A stretch of 64,000 nt of DNA from contig OZ022240.1 in assembly GCA_963978895.1 (NCBI GenBank), forward strand, positions 5,531,858-5,595,857, written 5' to 3'. This DNA comes from Erpobdella octoculata. Taxonomy: Eukaryota; Annelida; Clitellata; Hirudinida; Erpobdellidae. Under the pieces are notes generated by a model. That model ran no database searches. It was not told where the DNA came from and saw nothing but the letters and a program-made list of their open reading frames with translations. The position numbers and the translations under genes were made by a program. This document shows positions 18,401-28,172 of the stretch, piece after piece. Each line of letters opens with the position of its first letter. Position 1 is the first letter of the stretch.

Positions 18401-19220
18401 AAGAGAAAAAAGATTTGAATATTAAATAACCCATTAATGTGCTTTAAAGTAATGTTTGTTAGAAAATAACTTCACATTTTTAAAAACCGGTTTTTATTAT
18501 TTTTGTATTTGTTATTGTTATACCAATATGATTTGACGCACTTTTTAAATCACATCGTGAAACGATAAATTTTATCAACTCACAGCTGACAACAGTATGA
18601 CTAACTCAAATTTTAAACAGTTGCACCACTATTAAAATTAAAGACCAATTGATCTTTTATGTAAATTTTTAGAACTTGTTTCTTTATCAAAATATTACTT
18701 GTAAACCTACAACTGTCTAAACATTTTGGTATATATTATATTCACTTAATGAGTAAATTATAATTAATAATAATAATAATGAATGATAAAAAACATACGG
18801 CAATCCATCCGCTTCGCAAAAATATGATCACTCCAAAAATGTTCACCATACACGACGTAAACACTCCATCCCACGCTCCGAACAGTACGGGTGAAGAAAG
18901 GGATATGCTGGCTTGCCACCATGAACTCTTGTCATCCGATGGTTCTGCCTTTATGTGTTGAATAAAATTTGACTATACAAAGTGATTTGGAAAAATATGG
19001 AACACCTTTTTAAAGAAATTTGATATCAGCCACATCCAAAAATAATAAATCCCTAATATTTGCTAGATAGGTGTTTTACCTGCTGATATATTTCCATGTT
19101 TGAGGTATCATCATTATTATTTTCTTGCGATAAACGTCTTTCTTCGTAGTCTGCGTTGTTGATATTTCCAGATATAATGTCATAGTCCTTTCGATTAGGT
19201 AATTTGCTAGAATTGCTCAT
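10286..19220 (-). CDS. SLC12A8: Solute carrier family 12 member 8 (cation-chloride cotransporter family; complete, 14 exons)
   Basis: Multi-pass membrane transporter of the amino acid-polyamine-cation superfamily; mammalian SLC12A8 has been linked to polyamine/amino acid transport and, with debate, to nicotinamide mononucleotide uptake. Exons in transcript order: 19220-19080, 18948-18799, 18393-18199, 17660-17543, 16764-16651, 15310-15109, 14593-14506, 13041-12895, 12750-12501, 11577-11344, 11241-11120, 10899-10782, 10643-10586, 10454-10286. They sum to 2106 nt and 701 aa (human 714), all in phase. Key blocks: [19 protein letters not shown] starting transmembrane segment 1, [60 protein letters not shown], and a charged loop (exon 11577-11344) before the last two transmembrane segments ([20 protein letters not shown]). 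This C-terminal pair after a long hydrophilic loop is typical of SLC12A8. The donor at 11119/11118 (gttggt) was chosen over one four bases further on because only it keeps frame. Confidence 0.95.
11598..11957. mobile_element. Dispersed 355-bp repeat, copy 1 (inside SLC12A8 intron)
   Basis: Starts gtaaaaaacgaggcttttt..acaaatccctta and ends ggtgaaataaatatcagggatttaag. A second copy with the same order of motifs lies at 20961-21315. The ends form a short imperfect inverted repeat (aaatcccttaaattt against aaatatcagggattt), and the 3' part (atttcagctcgatgttatgac, caagcaagaccg) resembles the SINE/RTE-like tails at 22 and 25 kb. Class uncertain. Confidence 0.6.
12193..12480. mobile_element. hAT-like MITE in SLC12A8 intron
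   Basis: A 288-bp element bounded by caggggcgtagctagg and ccttagccacgccactg, which are inverted repeats of each other with two mismatches and fit hAT-superfamily ends. No coding capacity. The flanks (aacatata and attatatt) do not give a clean 8-bp target duplication, so it is an old copy. Confidence 0.75.
13180..13432. repeat. 40-bp minisatellite, about six units, in SLC12A8 intron
   Basis: Degenerate tandem units of about 40 bp (core gatataccaaagtatttaag) between SLC12A8 exons 13041-12895 and 14593-14506. Units differ by one to several bases. Confidence 0.85.
14355..14462. repeat. GAT/GAC trinucleotide tract in SLC12A8 intron
   Basis: Compound gatgat/gacgac repeat just downstream (in transcript sense) of exon 14593-14506. 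A similar tract at 16570-16645 ends only a few bases from the donor of exon 16764-16651. Confidence 0.8.
15402..15487. repeat. (GA)n microsatellite
   Basis: Near-pure GA dinucleotide run fading into GAAA, in an SLC12A8 intron. Confidence 0.9.
16965..17180 (+). mobile_element. Dispersed element 'C', copy 1 (GTATG seed, GCGGCCGC core)
   Basis: Contains gtatgtatgttaacaatttcgcataatgcg, gcggccgc, ttagtgcgtgcagg, gtgtaataaacgttatt, gtggcactgcaatcg and ends gacgggctatctctagtatat. The same motifs in the same order recur at 25540-25690 (partial), 27345-27615 and 44945-45030 (partial), and inverted next to the ACAT arrays at 35.6 and 52.1 kb. No coding capacity; class unknown. Confidence 0.75.
17789..18003. 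mobile_element. hAT-like MITE in SLC12A8 intron
   Basis: About 215 bp bounded by ctggggcggatccagg and agatccgcccctg, imperfect terminal inverted repeats of the same family as the elements at 40954 and 56198. No ORF of its own. Confidence 0.7.
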
Positions 19221-20960
19221 TGATGGTCTAGATATAAAACATATTTAAACCGAGTCTTAATATCACGTTAATTTGACGATAGAGTCGACATTTTTTTTTC
19301 AAGTAATGCAATAAAGCTAATAATAAACTGGCTCAAGTTGAACAGAAAATACAGAAAAGTCGGAGATGCTTAAGCTTTCAAACACCTGTCACGTTTGAAT
19401 CCCGCGAAGTATTTTGCAATGACGATGCGTATTTATTGATTAATGTTGTAAAGCACACATTTAAATACAACACGGCGTACCTTTACGATGCACGATCGGA
19501 AAACCGATGGGCAGGAGGAGCTCGCTGAACGTTTCTTGATGAAACGCACAGCTATAAAATTTATTGGCGGAAATAAAATATAAACATATCCGGGTTATTT
19601 TATAGGTTTAGTTTTTTTTTATTGCAATATTATTTTATGGCAGTGTATTTGTTTGAAACGTGTAAACACGGTCGTTAATTGTTTCTTGACTAATTCTAAA
19701 ACTTCTACTCAATTCAACGAGTGACATTCATAGCATCATTCTCGGGATTATCTTAAAATGACAATATCAAGAAGTGGTTAGGAAATATAAAATAATGGTT
19801 AGCTGTAAAATGGGTGTTAATAAAGTAAGTAAATTCGTTTCAGTTATCCTTAAATATAGCACTGCTATTTCATTTTTGCAAGCATAGTAAACAAAGCACA
19901 TGTTTTGTTAAGACGTCAACTTGCACTAAGTACAAATTATTCCATTGACCTGAGCAGCTGTCCACTTTCAAACGACATTTGAACACGTTGTTTTTTTACA
20001 TTTATTTTATGACGCACCTGAATGTACTAGCTGCTCTTTATTTTATTCGTTGTTTTCATCTTCATATTCTGACTGCATAATTAGGAATAATGCAATTCAG
20101 AAAGAAAGATGAGTTGCAGGTAGTAGGCCATTTATTTTAAACTGCCTAAAATTACACGAAGCAAAGAATGTTGTTTTAAACAAGATGTCAGTCAGTCAAT
20201 AGATATAAGCAGATTGAACAATAATAGCTCAAATATTCTATAAGAATTTAATCTAAACCAGAAGTTGTATGGCTGTTTGTTTGACTTTGAGACAAAAAAA
20301 ACAAGAATGTGCGTTTTAGAATAAATAGGGTTTTAAGTACTTATTGAAATTCAAAAATTTATATATCAATATTGATAATTACAACCACGCAACGTTTTCT
20401 GTTGCATCTGTCTGGGTGGAATCCCTTTTGGTATATTTCGTGTTTATCAGTGCCGTGGTATCACACCCCGTACCCTACGGTCCGGAGGACCCAGGCTTTA
20501 AAGGGCCCCCAAAATTGTGGTGACTCAATTTCTTATGAAAATTTGTATTAATCAATGCATTCAATGACCATTTATACGGGAAAGGTTTAGTTCTTCTTAG
20601 AAAAATCTTCTGTAAACAATGTACAAGAACTCCTTTCTCAGGTTATCAACTATTTTTAGAATTTTTTTTTAGTATTTTTTAAAAATTGTTTTAAAAAATA
20701 AATTACAACTAGCCTCCCCCAGGTCAATGGCTAATTTTGGTGACAAAAATGAGATACGACAGCCAAGCCATAGTCGTTTAACTAATCAGTAAATATATGC
20801 TGTTGTTTTTTTTTTGGTGGAGCACTCCCACCATTGGGATAAATAAAGTAAGTAATAAGTAAACCATCAAAATCAAATTTCATGTTTTTGAGTTGCATTG
20901 TCTCAGCTTGTTTTACTTTAATAATAAGTATGAATTTAAATATAAGACATCAAATAGGTA
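19221..20960. other. Non-coding sequence upstream of SLC12A8
   Basis: The promoter and any 5' UTR exon of SLC12A8 should lie near the right flank of 19220, but I cannot place a TATA box or start. A short GC-rich stretch at 20450-20515 (accctacggtccggaggacc) looks like a DNA-transposon fragment. No gene recognised. Confidence 0.4.
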
Positions 20961-21315
20961 CGCCGTAAAAAACAGGGTTTTTCACAAATCCCTTATATTT
21001 TTGGAATTGCTGGCTTTAAATTTACTACAAAAAAATTTTATTTTAAAATGACATTTTTGAATTTATATATGTAAACATTTATTTGATTGTATTTGATTTG
21101 TTTTTTTAAACATAGATAATTATTATTTTTAATTACAAATATTTTGTTTCAAAAAGTTATCAAACTTCAATAAAATTCATTGTCATAAAGAGTAAGCGTA
21201 TATTTAACATTTCAGCTCAATTAGATGACGGGAAGATAGTTAATTTTCACTTACAATGTTTGCAAACATTCAAGCAAGCAAGACCGGCGGTGAAGTTAAT
21301 ATAAGGGATTTAAAA
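20961..21315. mobile_element. Dispersed 355-bp repeat, copy 2
   Basis: Second copy of the element at 11598-11957: gtaaaaaacagggttttt, acaaatcccttata, caagcaagaccgg, gtgaagttaatataagggatttaa in the same order and spacing. It is diverged, so old. Confidence 0.6.
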
Positions 21316-22090
21316 AGTTACTGAAATTAAATACTAAAAGGATTGGATCTTTAAGACAAAGCCGGTCCCACGTTTCTCTAAAGTCTAAAGTCAGATTCGT
21401 TCCGCAGCTCTGGATCCAACAAACACAGATCTGTCTCAAAGTAAAACGACATGATTTTAACATTTTTATCACTGCGTCATATCCATCTCTGCTCAAATCC
21501 CTATTACCTATGGCATCAGTGCTGGAGCTATGATGTAAGTGCCCTCACCCAAAATATCTGCGGAGTTATTTATTAATAGGTTACATGACTTGTTGGACTG
21601 TCGTAGCTCATGTTTTCCATAATAGCTGATGACCGGGAAGTTGGGCTGCTCGTAATTTTTAAACTTTTTCTAAAAAGTATTAAATTTGTCTTCTAAGAAT
21701 AGTTGATGTTCGAAGACGGTAGCTTGTTTTTAGAACATTTTTCTGTGGAGATTTTCTCAGAGGAGCAAGACGCAAGAGTTACTTTTTCATCAATAAATAT
21801 AACAGACAACGGGAAGGGGTGAACATTTTCCATAAAATACGGACAATTAATAATATTCGCTGCATAAAACATTAGTCGCATATGAAAACATCACAGCTGA
21901 TGAACTGAATATTAAATTGTGATATTTTACATGTAGCCTAACATGGTATTTAGCAGCATTTTATAACTGAAAGCTTTTTTAAACAAATAATTTAATAAAC
22001 AAGTAAAGATAACAAATAAATTTAAAAAAATGCTATTATTTGCTTCTTTATCTGAGTCAACGAACTAAAATTTTTGAATCAAAAACAACC

Positions 22091-22486
22091 GTTACGCTCA
22101 ATCTTGTACATTGTTTATTTCTTTCATATGAAATCAAAATTCATAAATTTAACTTGATGTATGGATTAGTTGTTATCTAAAACATTTTATTCATATATTG
22201 TTATCGAGAATACAGCTATTCTGAAAGTTTCAAAGCTCTTCGTAGATGAATATTAGTCGAATTTGCGTTTATCTGTAACGGACAACTTTGATTAATTTTA
22301 ATGGATTTAAGGCCTAATTCATGTCGAAAACATTCAATTCATGTATTGTCATCCAGAATAAAGATTTCCTGAAAGTTTTAGAGCTCTAGGTAGGAGAAAA
22401 GTGGGTGAATATTTGTTTCTAAGATTTGATCACCACAAACAAACAAACAGAGAGACGAGTGAAGTTAAATAAAAGCATTTAAAAAT
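22091..22486 (+). repeat. Left 400-bp direct repeat flanking LRR-Ig gene A (SINE/LINE-tail-like)
   Basis: Runs from gttacgctcaatcttgtaca to gaagttaaataaaagcattt. It is nearly identical, in the same orientation, to 24751-25140. The 3' portion (gtcatccagaataaag, gaaagttttagagctctagg, caaacaaacagagagacgag) is the kind of tail seen in SINE/RTE-like retroelements; related tails occur at 25770-25935 and 38420-38620. Confidence 0.85.
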
Positions 22487-22653
22487 TTAAATCTAAGGTG
22501 TTTTATCGATCTCAAAACGCACCTTCGTGACGTCACTAGCGTCTTCTTTTGAAACTTTCATTGCACTTCCGAGTCGTCTGAAAGTTTCGAGACCGAAGTT
22601 GAATTTGATTTGAAAAAAAGTTTTGAAAGATTGATTGCATTTGTGAAGAGAAG

Positions 22654-24587
22654 ATGCGTTATCTTCAATTTTTTTAAATTATTTCTTTTGTCTTACGTGA
22701 CTCGTTGGAATTTTGCCAAGTTTATGGAGACTTGTTACTATGTACCATATATATATATATATAGAATAGAATAGAATATATATTCTATATATATGCTATG
22801 TACCAATGACAAAATTCCTGAACCCAACGTTGATTGGAGTAAGATAAATAAATTTCAAGTAATATGTGGAACGGAATGTAAAAAGCTGAATGAATACATG
22901 GAAGTGATAAACAAAGAAAAACTTGATGCTTTTAAAATTCAGGGTAGTACAATTACAGTAGAAGAATCAGAAGCTGAAATTAAAAAGAAAACAATAACCT
23001 CTTTAAGCATATTTGACAGCACGATCAACATTCTGACCACGAATCTGCTGCAGGGAACGTCTTGCGATTTTGTTATTTTTAAATCAGTAACGATTGGTGC
23101 AAGCAGACCAGGTGCCTTTAATGGTTTTGTTGCAAAGCAGTTCGAATTTACAGATGTAACTTTTGAGCAATCTCCAGAGGGAATATTTGAGGGAAGTCAG
23201 ATTAGAGAAATAATTATAACTCGTTCAACTGGATTGAAGATGGAAACTTTTGATTTTCTTGGTTCGGCAACTAAATTTCTAAGTTTGATTGATGTGAAGC
23301 CGACTTTCCATTTCTATGAAATGAAGGTGAAGTGTGATTGTATTGATTAATAATTTTTAAATGTAATACAATCAAATGTTGACTTTTTATTAGAATCCAT
23401 TTAAAAAAATGTTGGTTCTGACGCGATCATTTTACCTACTAGATGTATATCACTGTTCCTTAATTACCTAATTAACTATTCTTTTCTGATTATTGATTAT
23501 ATTATAATTGTGTTGATTTCTATATGATAAAACATGTTACAATTACAAATAGCAATTGCAGACGAACGAAAAGTTAAACTTTGATTATCTGAAATTTGAC
23601 GGAAGCATCGACTCGTTCAATTTCTTAGAAAACGACAACATAACTGTTATAGAACTTGTTATTTTTCATATGTATGGACATGCATGGAATTTCAGTAATT
23701 TCAATCAATTAAAGAACAACTTGAAAATATTAAAACTGCCAAATAACCAAATTGTTGATCCAATAATCGATTTAGATAAGTTTCTTGCTTTAGAGGAATT
23801 AGACCTTCATCAAAATAGCTTATCGGAATTTCCCAATTTGCCAAACTTACTTCCAAAACTCCATGAAATTAATTTATCAGATAATCCTTTGAAATGCGAC
23901 TGCGTATCCATGTCTTATGTGAACGAATGGAGTCGTCTTAGGATTGTGAATTCCATAACTTGTATAAGCAGCGAAGAAAGATTTAAAATTACAGATTTTC
24001 TAAACCAATATTGCTTTAAATCTGTGCCAACTTCAACACATTTAGAAGGGCCAACATCCACTGAGGATGTCGTAACCACAGAAACGTTGTTAATTAATGA
24101 TGGTTCTCTGGGTGGTACTACAGGACTTAAGGTTCATTCAAACACAACTCTCACTGATGAAAAAGATAGAAAGACAGAATTTATATTCAGTACAACTACA
24201 GTTGAACAAAACCTGGTGCACATTAGAATAAGAAATTTCACATCGTGGGTGACGGAAAAAAATGTCTTGACGATCATGTGTGTAGTAGTGGGAGATCCAC
24301 CACCTTTTATTCTGATTCACTTTTCTGACAACTTCACCAAGTATTATAAAAATTCGGAACAAAAAAAGGTATTCATGGCCATTTACAAAATCAGAAACAT
24401 TACGATCGAGCACACTGGAACGTACACATGCAATGGAACTAACGAAAAAGGAAGTGTGAAGGCCAATCTGACTGTTAATGCTGATGTTATTCCAAACGTA
24501 ATTTCAGCATCTGTAACCATTAATGCATTTGTTACCACTTACAATGTTTTATTATTTTCAATTTTTCTTTTAACTTGCTGCATTTGA
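22654..24587 (+). pseudogene. LRR-Ig surface protein gene A, 5' end disrupted
   Basis: Two exons join in phase: coding to 23326 (donor AAG|gtgaag) and 23562-24587. From the current ATG at 22793 this gives 519 aa: a variable N-terminal region (1-178), LRRs such as LKILKLPNNQI and LEELDLHQNSL (about 230-265), an LRR C-terminal cap (NPLKCDC..QYCF, about 285-327), a Thr/Ser linker, one I-set Ig domain (TIMCVVVGDPPP to GTYTCNGTNEKG, about 392-483) and a hydrophobic tail (LLFSIFLLTCCI) fitting a GPI signal or membrane anchor. There is no signal peptide from this ATG. Upstream in-frame sequence from ATG 22654 aligns with the start of paralogue B but holds a TAA at 22675 and a 58-bp net insertion (48 bp AT-rich plus a 10-bp duplication, 22738-22747 and 22796-22805) that shifts frame. 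The rest is open, so the damage is recent or an unseen upstream exon supplies the signal. Function unknown; recognition or adhesion is likely for this architecture. Confidence 0.75.
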
Positions 24588-24750
24588 TATTTTGATATTT
24601 GAACTTGGAAAAACCTTGATATAAAAAGCTGTTATTTGAGGGTGGCTTTGATTGAAACTTAATAGTAACATTTCATTTTGTATATTGGCATAAAAGTTTT
24701 AATTTATTTAAAAAATTGTTTTTTTTTTAAATTGAAAGTTTGATGTGAGT

Positions 24751-25140
24751 GTTACGCTCAATCTTGTACATTTATTTCTTTCATATGAAATCAAAATTCA
24801 TAAATTTAACTCGATGTATGGATTAGTTGTTATCTAAAACACTTTATTCATATATTGTTATCGAGAATACAGCAATTCTGAAAGTTTCAAAGCTCTACGT
24901 AGATGAATAATGGTCGAATTTGCGTTTATCTGTAACGGACACCTTTGATTAATTTTAATTGATTTAAGGCCTAATTCATGTCGGAAATTTTTAATTCATG
25001 TATTGTCATCCAGAATAAAGCTTTCCTGAAAGTTTTAGAGCTCTAGGTGGTCGAAAAGTGTGAATTTTTGTTTCTAAGATTTGATCACCACAGACAAACA
25101 AACAGAGAGACGAGTGAAGTTAAATAAAAGCATTTGAAAA
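24751..25140 (+). repeat. Right 400-bp direct repeat flanking LRR-Ig gene A
   Basis: Second copy of 22091-22486, same orientation, starting 2660 bp further on. It begins about 160 bases after the gene A stop codon. Confidence 0.85.
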
Positions 25141-25539
25141 TGATTATTTGACTTTACTCCCATCGCACCCATCCCATCTTAGACTCTATTCCTGCTCACA
25201 TTTTACCGATTTGCGTGCAAATATACCGACCCCAGTCCAAGTTTACTGAAAGTTTACACAAAATTAGTAAATTGTTAAATTGAAGCACATGTCACACCAA
25301 AACTAAAAAAATATGTTTTATTTTAAAACAAATTCCCCGTCATTAAGACCTTAGGCGTAGAAGACGGGGGCATGATGGAAAATTATCCCCAAAATCAGTC
25401 AGTCACATAGACTTATAATGTAATATCTATATTATAGCAGCCCACGTCACTCACTCACTGATTCTGTCACGCTTACGTAATTAGTCGTATAGACCATAGA
25501 CTTCTAAATATATATAGGAGTCTAATGTATAGACGATAT

Positions 25540-25690
25540 CGATGTGCACGTAAGAATTTATTGCGCACAGGCGTGTAATAAAAATTATTATGCAATTGTA
25601 CCTATATACACTCTCAGTCCTAGAGATCAAAAGAAGTGGCGCTGCAATCGAAAAATATTATATAATGAGATTTTAAACAAGTAAAGGAAA
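25540..25690 (+). mobile_element. Dispersed element 'C', partial copy 2
   Basis: Contains gcgcacaggcgtgtaataa, cagtcctagagatcaaaagaag and gtggcgctgcaatcgaaaa, matching element C at 16965 in order. The 5' GCGGCCGC half is missing. Confidence 0.6.
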
Positions 25691-25764
25691 AAACGAGTTT
25701 TTAACACAAACTTTAATTTTAAATACACTCGATTTAGAAATACAAAGGATGTTCAAATTAAGTT

Positions 25765-25940
25765 TTTTTTTGTTGAATCATGTATTGTCATCCAATATAA
25801 ACCTATGCTGAAAGTTTCAGCTTTCTAGCTAGTCAAAAAGCTGGTTAAATTTTACTTGCAAGATTTGCGTACAGAGAAAGCCACACACACACACAAACAG
25901 AGATTGTAACCTAAATAAAAGTTTGTAAAAATCTCAGAAG
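25765..25940 (+). mobile_element. SINE/LINE-tail-like repeat fragment
   Basis: gaatcatgtattgtcatccaa, ctgaaagtttcagctttctag, a CA run and cctaaataaaag follow the same order as the tails at 22091 and 24751 but are more diverged. Confidence 0.5.
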
Positions 25941-26111
25941 CAAGGACCACTTCTCAACGATTGCCGTCAATTCACAAGAAATGTCGTGTATACTGAAATT
26001 CTTTAATAACTAATTATTCCACTCTTTAATTTGCACATTCTTTGAATTTATAGGAAATACGTTAGTAAATTGAAAATTTAAACACAATAAAAAATTTCAT
26101 TGAATTTGCTT

Positions 26112-27235
26112 ATATATATACTAGCAGTGCCCGTAGCGGCTTCGCTCGCATGAAATTAGAGAGTTTGAACCGTGCATCCATAGTAGAGATCATTTTTTTA
26201 GGTCTCGGCTCGGCCCGTCGACAAATTAGCCCAGCCCGTTTTAAAAACCCAAACTCCTGGCCCGGCACAGCCCGTCTGAATTAGGCCCGGCCCATTTTTA
26301 CAGGCCTAGAAGTTCTATATACTTGATGAAAAACTTCGGCCCGTCCCACCTTGACCTCAGGTTTGGCCCGGCCAAACTGAAGACCCTAAAATCACTAAAA
26401 TATCTATATACTTGGTGAAAAACCTCGGCCCGTCCCACTTTGATTTAAGGTTTGGCCTGGCCCGTGTGAAGACTCTAAAATAACGGCTTTGCCCGGCCAA
26501 CGATAAACTGGACTTTTAACCGGCACAAAACTTCAAAATACTAATTTTTACATATGTAGCACTTAGAGTTTGTGAGTAGCAGTTATTTTGAAATCAAATA
26601 ACCCTTATTTCGACCCCAAATTTGTAAAAAATTGTGAAACACGTATATCTTTATTTTTAGAAAAAAAACTAAGTAATAATTTTTACATCTGTGGTATTTA
26701 CTGTTTTTGAGTAGCAGTTACTATAAAAGACAATTAGCCCTATTTTCCACCCCACATTTGAAGTCCTGGAAATCAAATTTTCAAAAAATGCTAAAACACG
26801 TATTTCATTATTTTTGGAGTAGAAACTAAATACTAATTTTTACTCCTGTAGCATTAACAGTTTTTGAGTAGAATCTACTTTAAAAACCAAATAACCCAAT
26901 TTTCCAACTTACATTTGAGGTCCGGGAAACCGAATTTTCAAAAAATGGTGAAACACGTATCTTTTTATTTTTCAAAAAGAATCTATATACCAAGTTTCAA
27001 AATCTCCTCATTTTTGGTTTTCGAGATATACATTGTTTTAGAAAAAAGTTTGTTTTCCAGTTTTTTCCCCTCAGGAGCAAAATTTTCAAAATCCTTTCTT
27101 AGCGGATGTCTACGCTATAAAAGTAATATAAGTTCCAAATTTCACGTTCCTAGGATGAGGCGTTTGAGCTCGGCGTTGATTATCAGTCAGTCATCAGTCA
27201 GTCAGGACATGTTCTTTTATATATATAGATATAAA
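26112..27235. mobile_element. Dispersed element 'D', copy 1 (CGGCCCG-rich, about 1.1 kb)
   Basis: Starts tactagcagtgcccgtagcgg with cttcgctcgc, and ends gtcagtcaggacatg before a tatatata tract. The 5' third is rich in cggcccg and ggcccgg, with a repeated segment cggcccgtcccac..ggtttggcc. The remainder is about three diverged units near 130 bp (ctattttccaccccacatttgaagtcctgg ... aaacacgtat). The copy at 52655-53690 shares both parts. No coding capacity. Confidence 0.7.
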
Positions 27236-27344
27236 AAATTTTATGGTTATCAAATGTCATTTTGTTTTTGTTGACTATTTTTTTTATAAAATATATCCAA
27301 AGTACATCTTAATTTTAAAACATCCGTCCATGGGACGGGCAAAA

Positions 27345-27615
27345 CCTATGTCTGTCTGTATGTATGTACGTTGACAATTTCGCATAACGCGGCGGCCGCG
27401 GTGGTCAGTATACTCAGCAGTTGCTAAAATTAGTGAGCGCAGGCGTGTACTAACAGTTATTACGCAATTGTACACTGTCAGTCCTAAAAATCAAAAGAGG
27501 TGGCGCATGGAACCTTGCATAGTAACTATGCAGGGTTCCATGGGTGACGGTACAATCGAAAAATAATTTATGAAATTTAAAAAAAAATCCGTCATTTATG
27601 ACGGGCTATCTCTAG
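27345..27615 (+). mobile_element. Dispersed element 'C', copy 3, carrying a 37-bp palindrome insert
   Basis: gtatgtatgtacgttgacaa, gcataacgcggcggccgcgg, ttagtgagcgcagg and gacgggctatctctagtcat match copy 1. Between gtggcgc and acaatcg it has an extra segment containing a 37-bp palindrome (27506-27542) absent from copies 1 and 2. Confidence 0.75.
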
Positions 27616-28092
27616 TCATATTATATTATAAGTCTATTGTCAGTCATTAGATTTTCGTGCAAGCGGAAGGGTGCTTGGAAGATTGTTAGGGAAAGTACCT
27701 CCATTTTTTCGGAGGATAAATGAAGAGTGTTTTTTTTTTAAATTGGATTTCTATTTTTTCAGGCAGACGCCAGCATTGCCCCGCCCCCGCATAAACTTCC
27801 ACTATGCCTATGATTGAAACAACGGCTTCTCTGCTCCAAAGCTAACTTTTAAAATGTGAAAAACCAACATTAAAAGTTTGTTCAACTTTTATTCTTTGAA
27901 GAACATCAGCTATTGAAAAGACGAAATTGCATAAAAACATGTACTGTACTATCAATATTTACGAGACACAATCGACAGCAGCGCAAAAAACTGCAAGATA
28001 GTTAAAACATTGAAGTAATCAAACAAACAGTTTAAAATAAAAAAGGGTAGTTTTTTAATGTACCGCTTTTTTATTTTAATATAATTTTAATG

Positions 28093-28172
28093 TAACAACA
28101 AAGAGAAAAAGAGAGATGTAGATAGAAAGAGAGATAGAGAGAGAGAGAGAGAGAGGCAGAGAGAGAGAAAGT
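28093..28172. repeat. (GA)n microsatellite
   Basis: Impure GA/GAAA run within the AT-rich stretch downstream of ONECUT. Confidence 0.85.

Noticed and set aside
10286..19220. Cationic amino acid transporter (SLC7) as first reading of this gene
   Set aside because: The assembled exons match SLC12A8 blocks ([19 protein letters not shown], the C-terminal pair of membrane segments) and not SLC7 signatures.
23327..23350. Gene A ending at the stop after KCDCID as a short secreted protein
   Set aside because: A good donor (AAG|gtgaag) precedes it, and paralogue B splices at the equivalent place into the LRR exon; intron retention remains possible but is not the main form.
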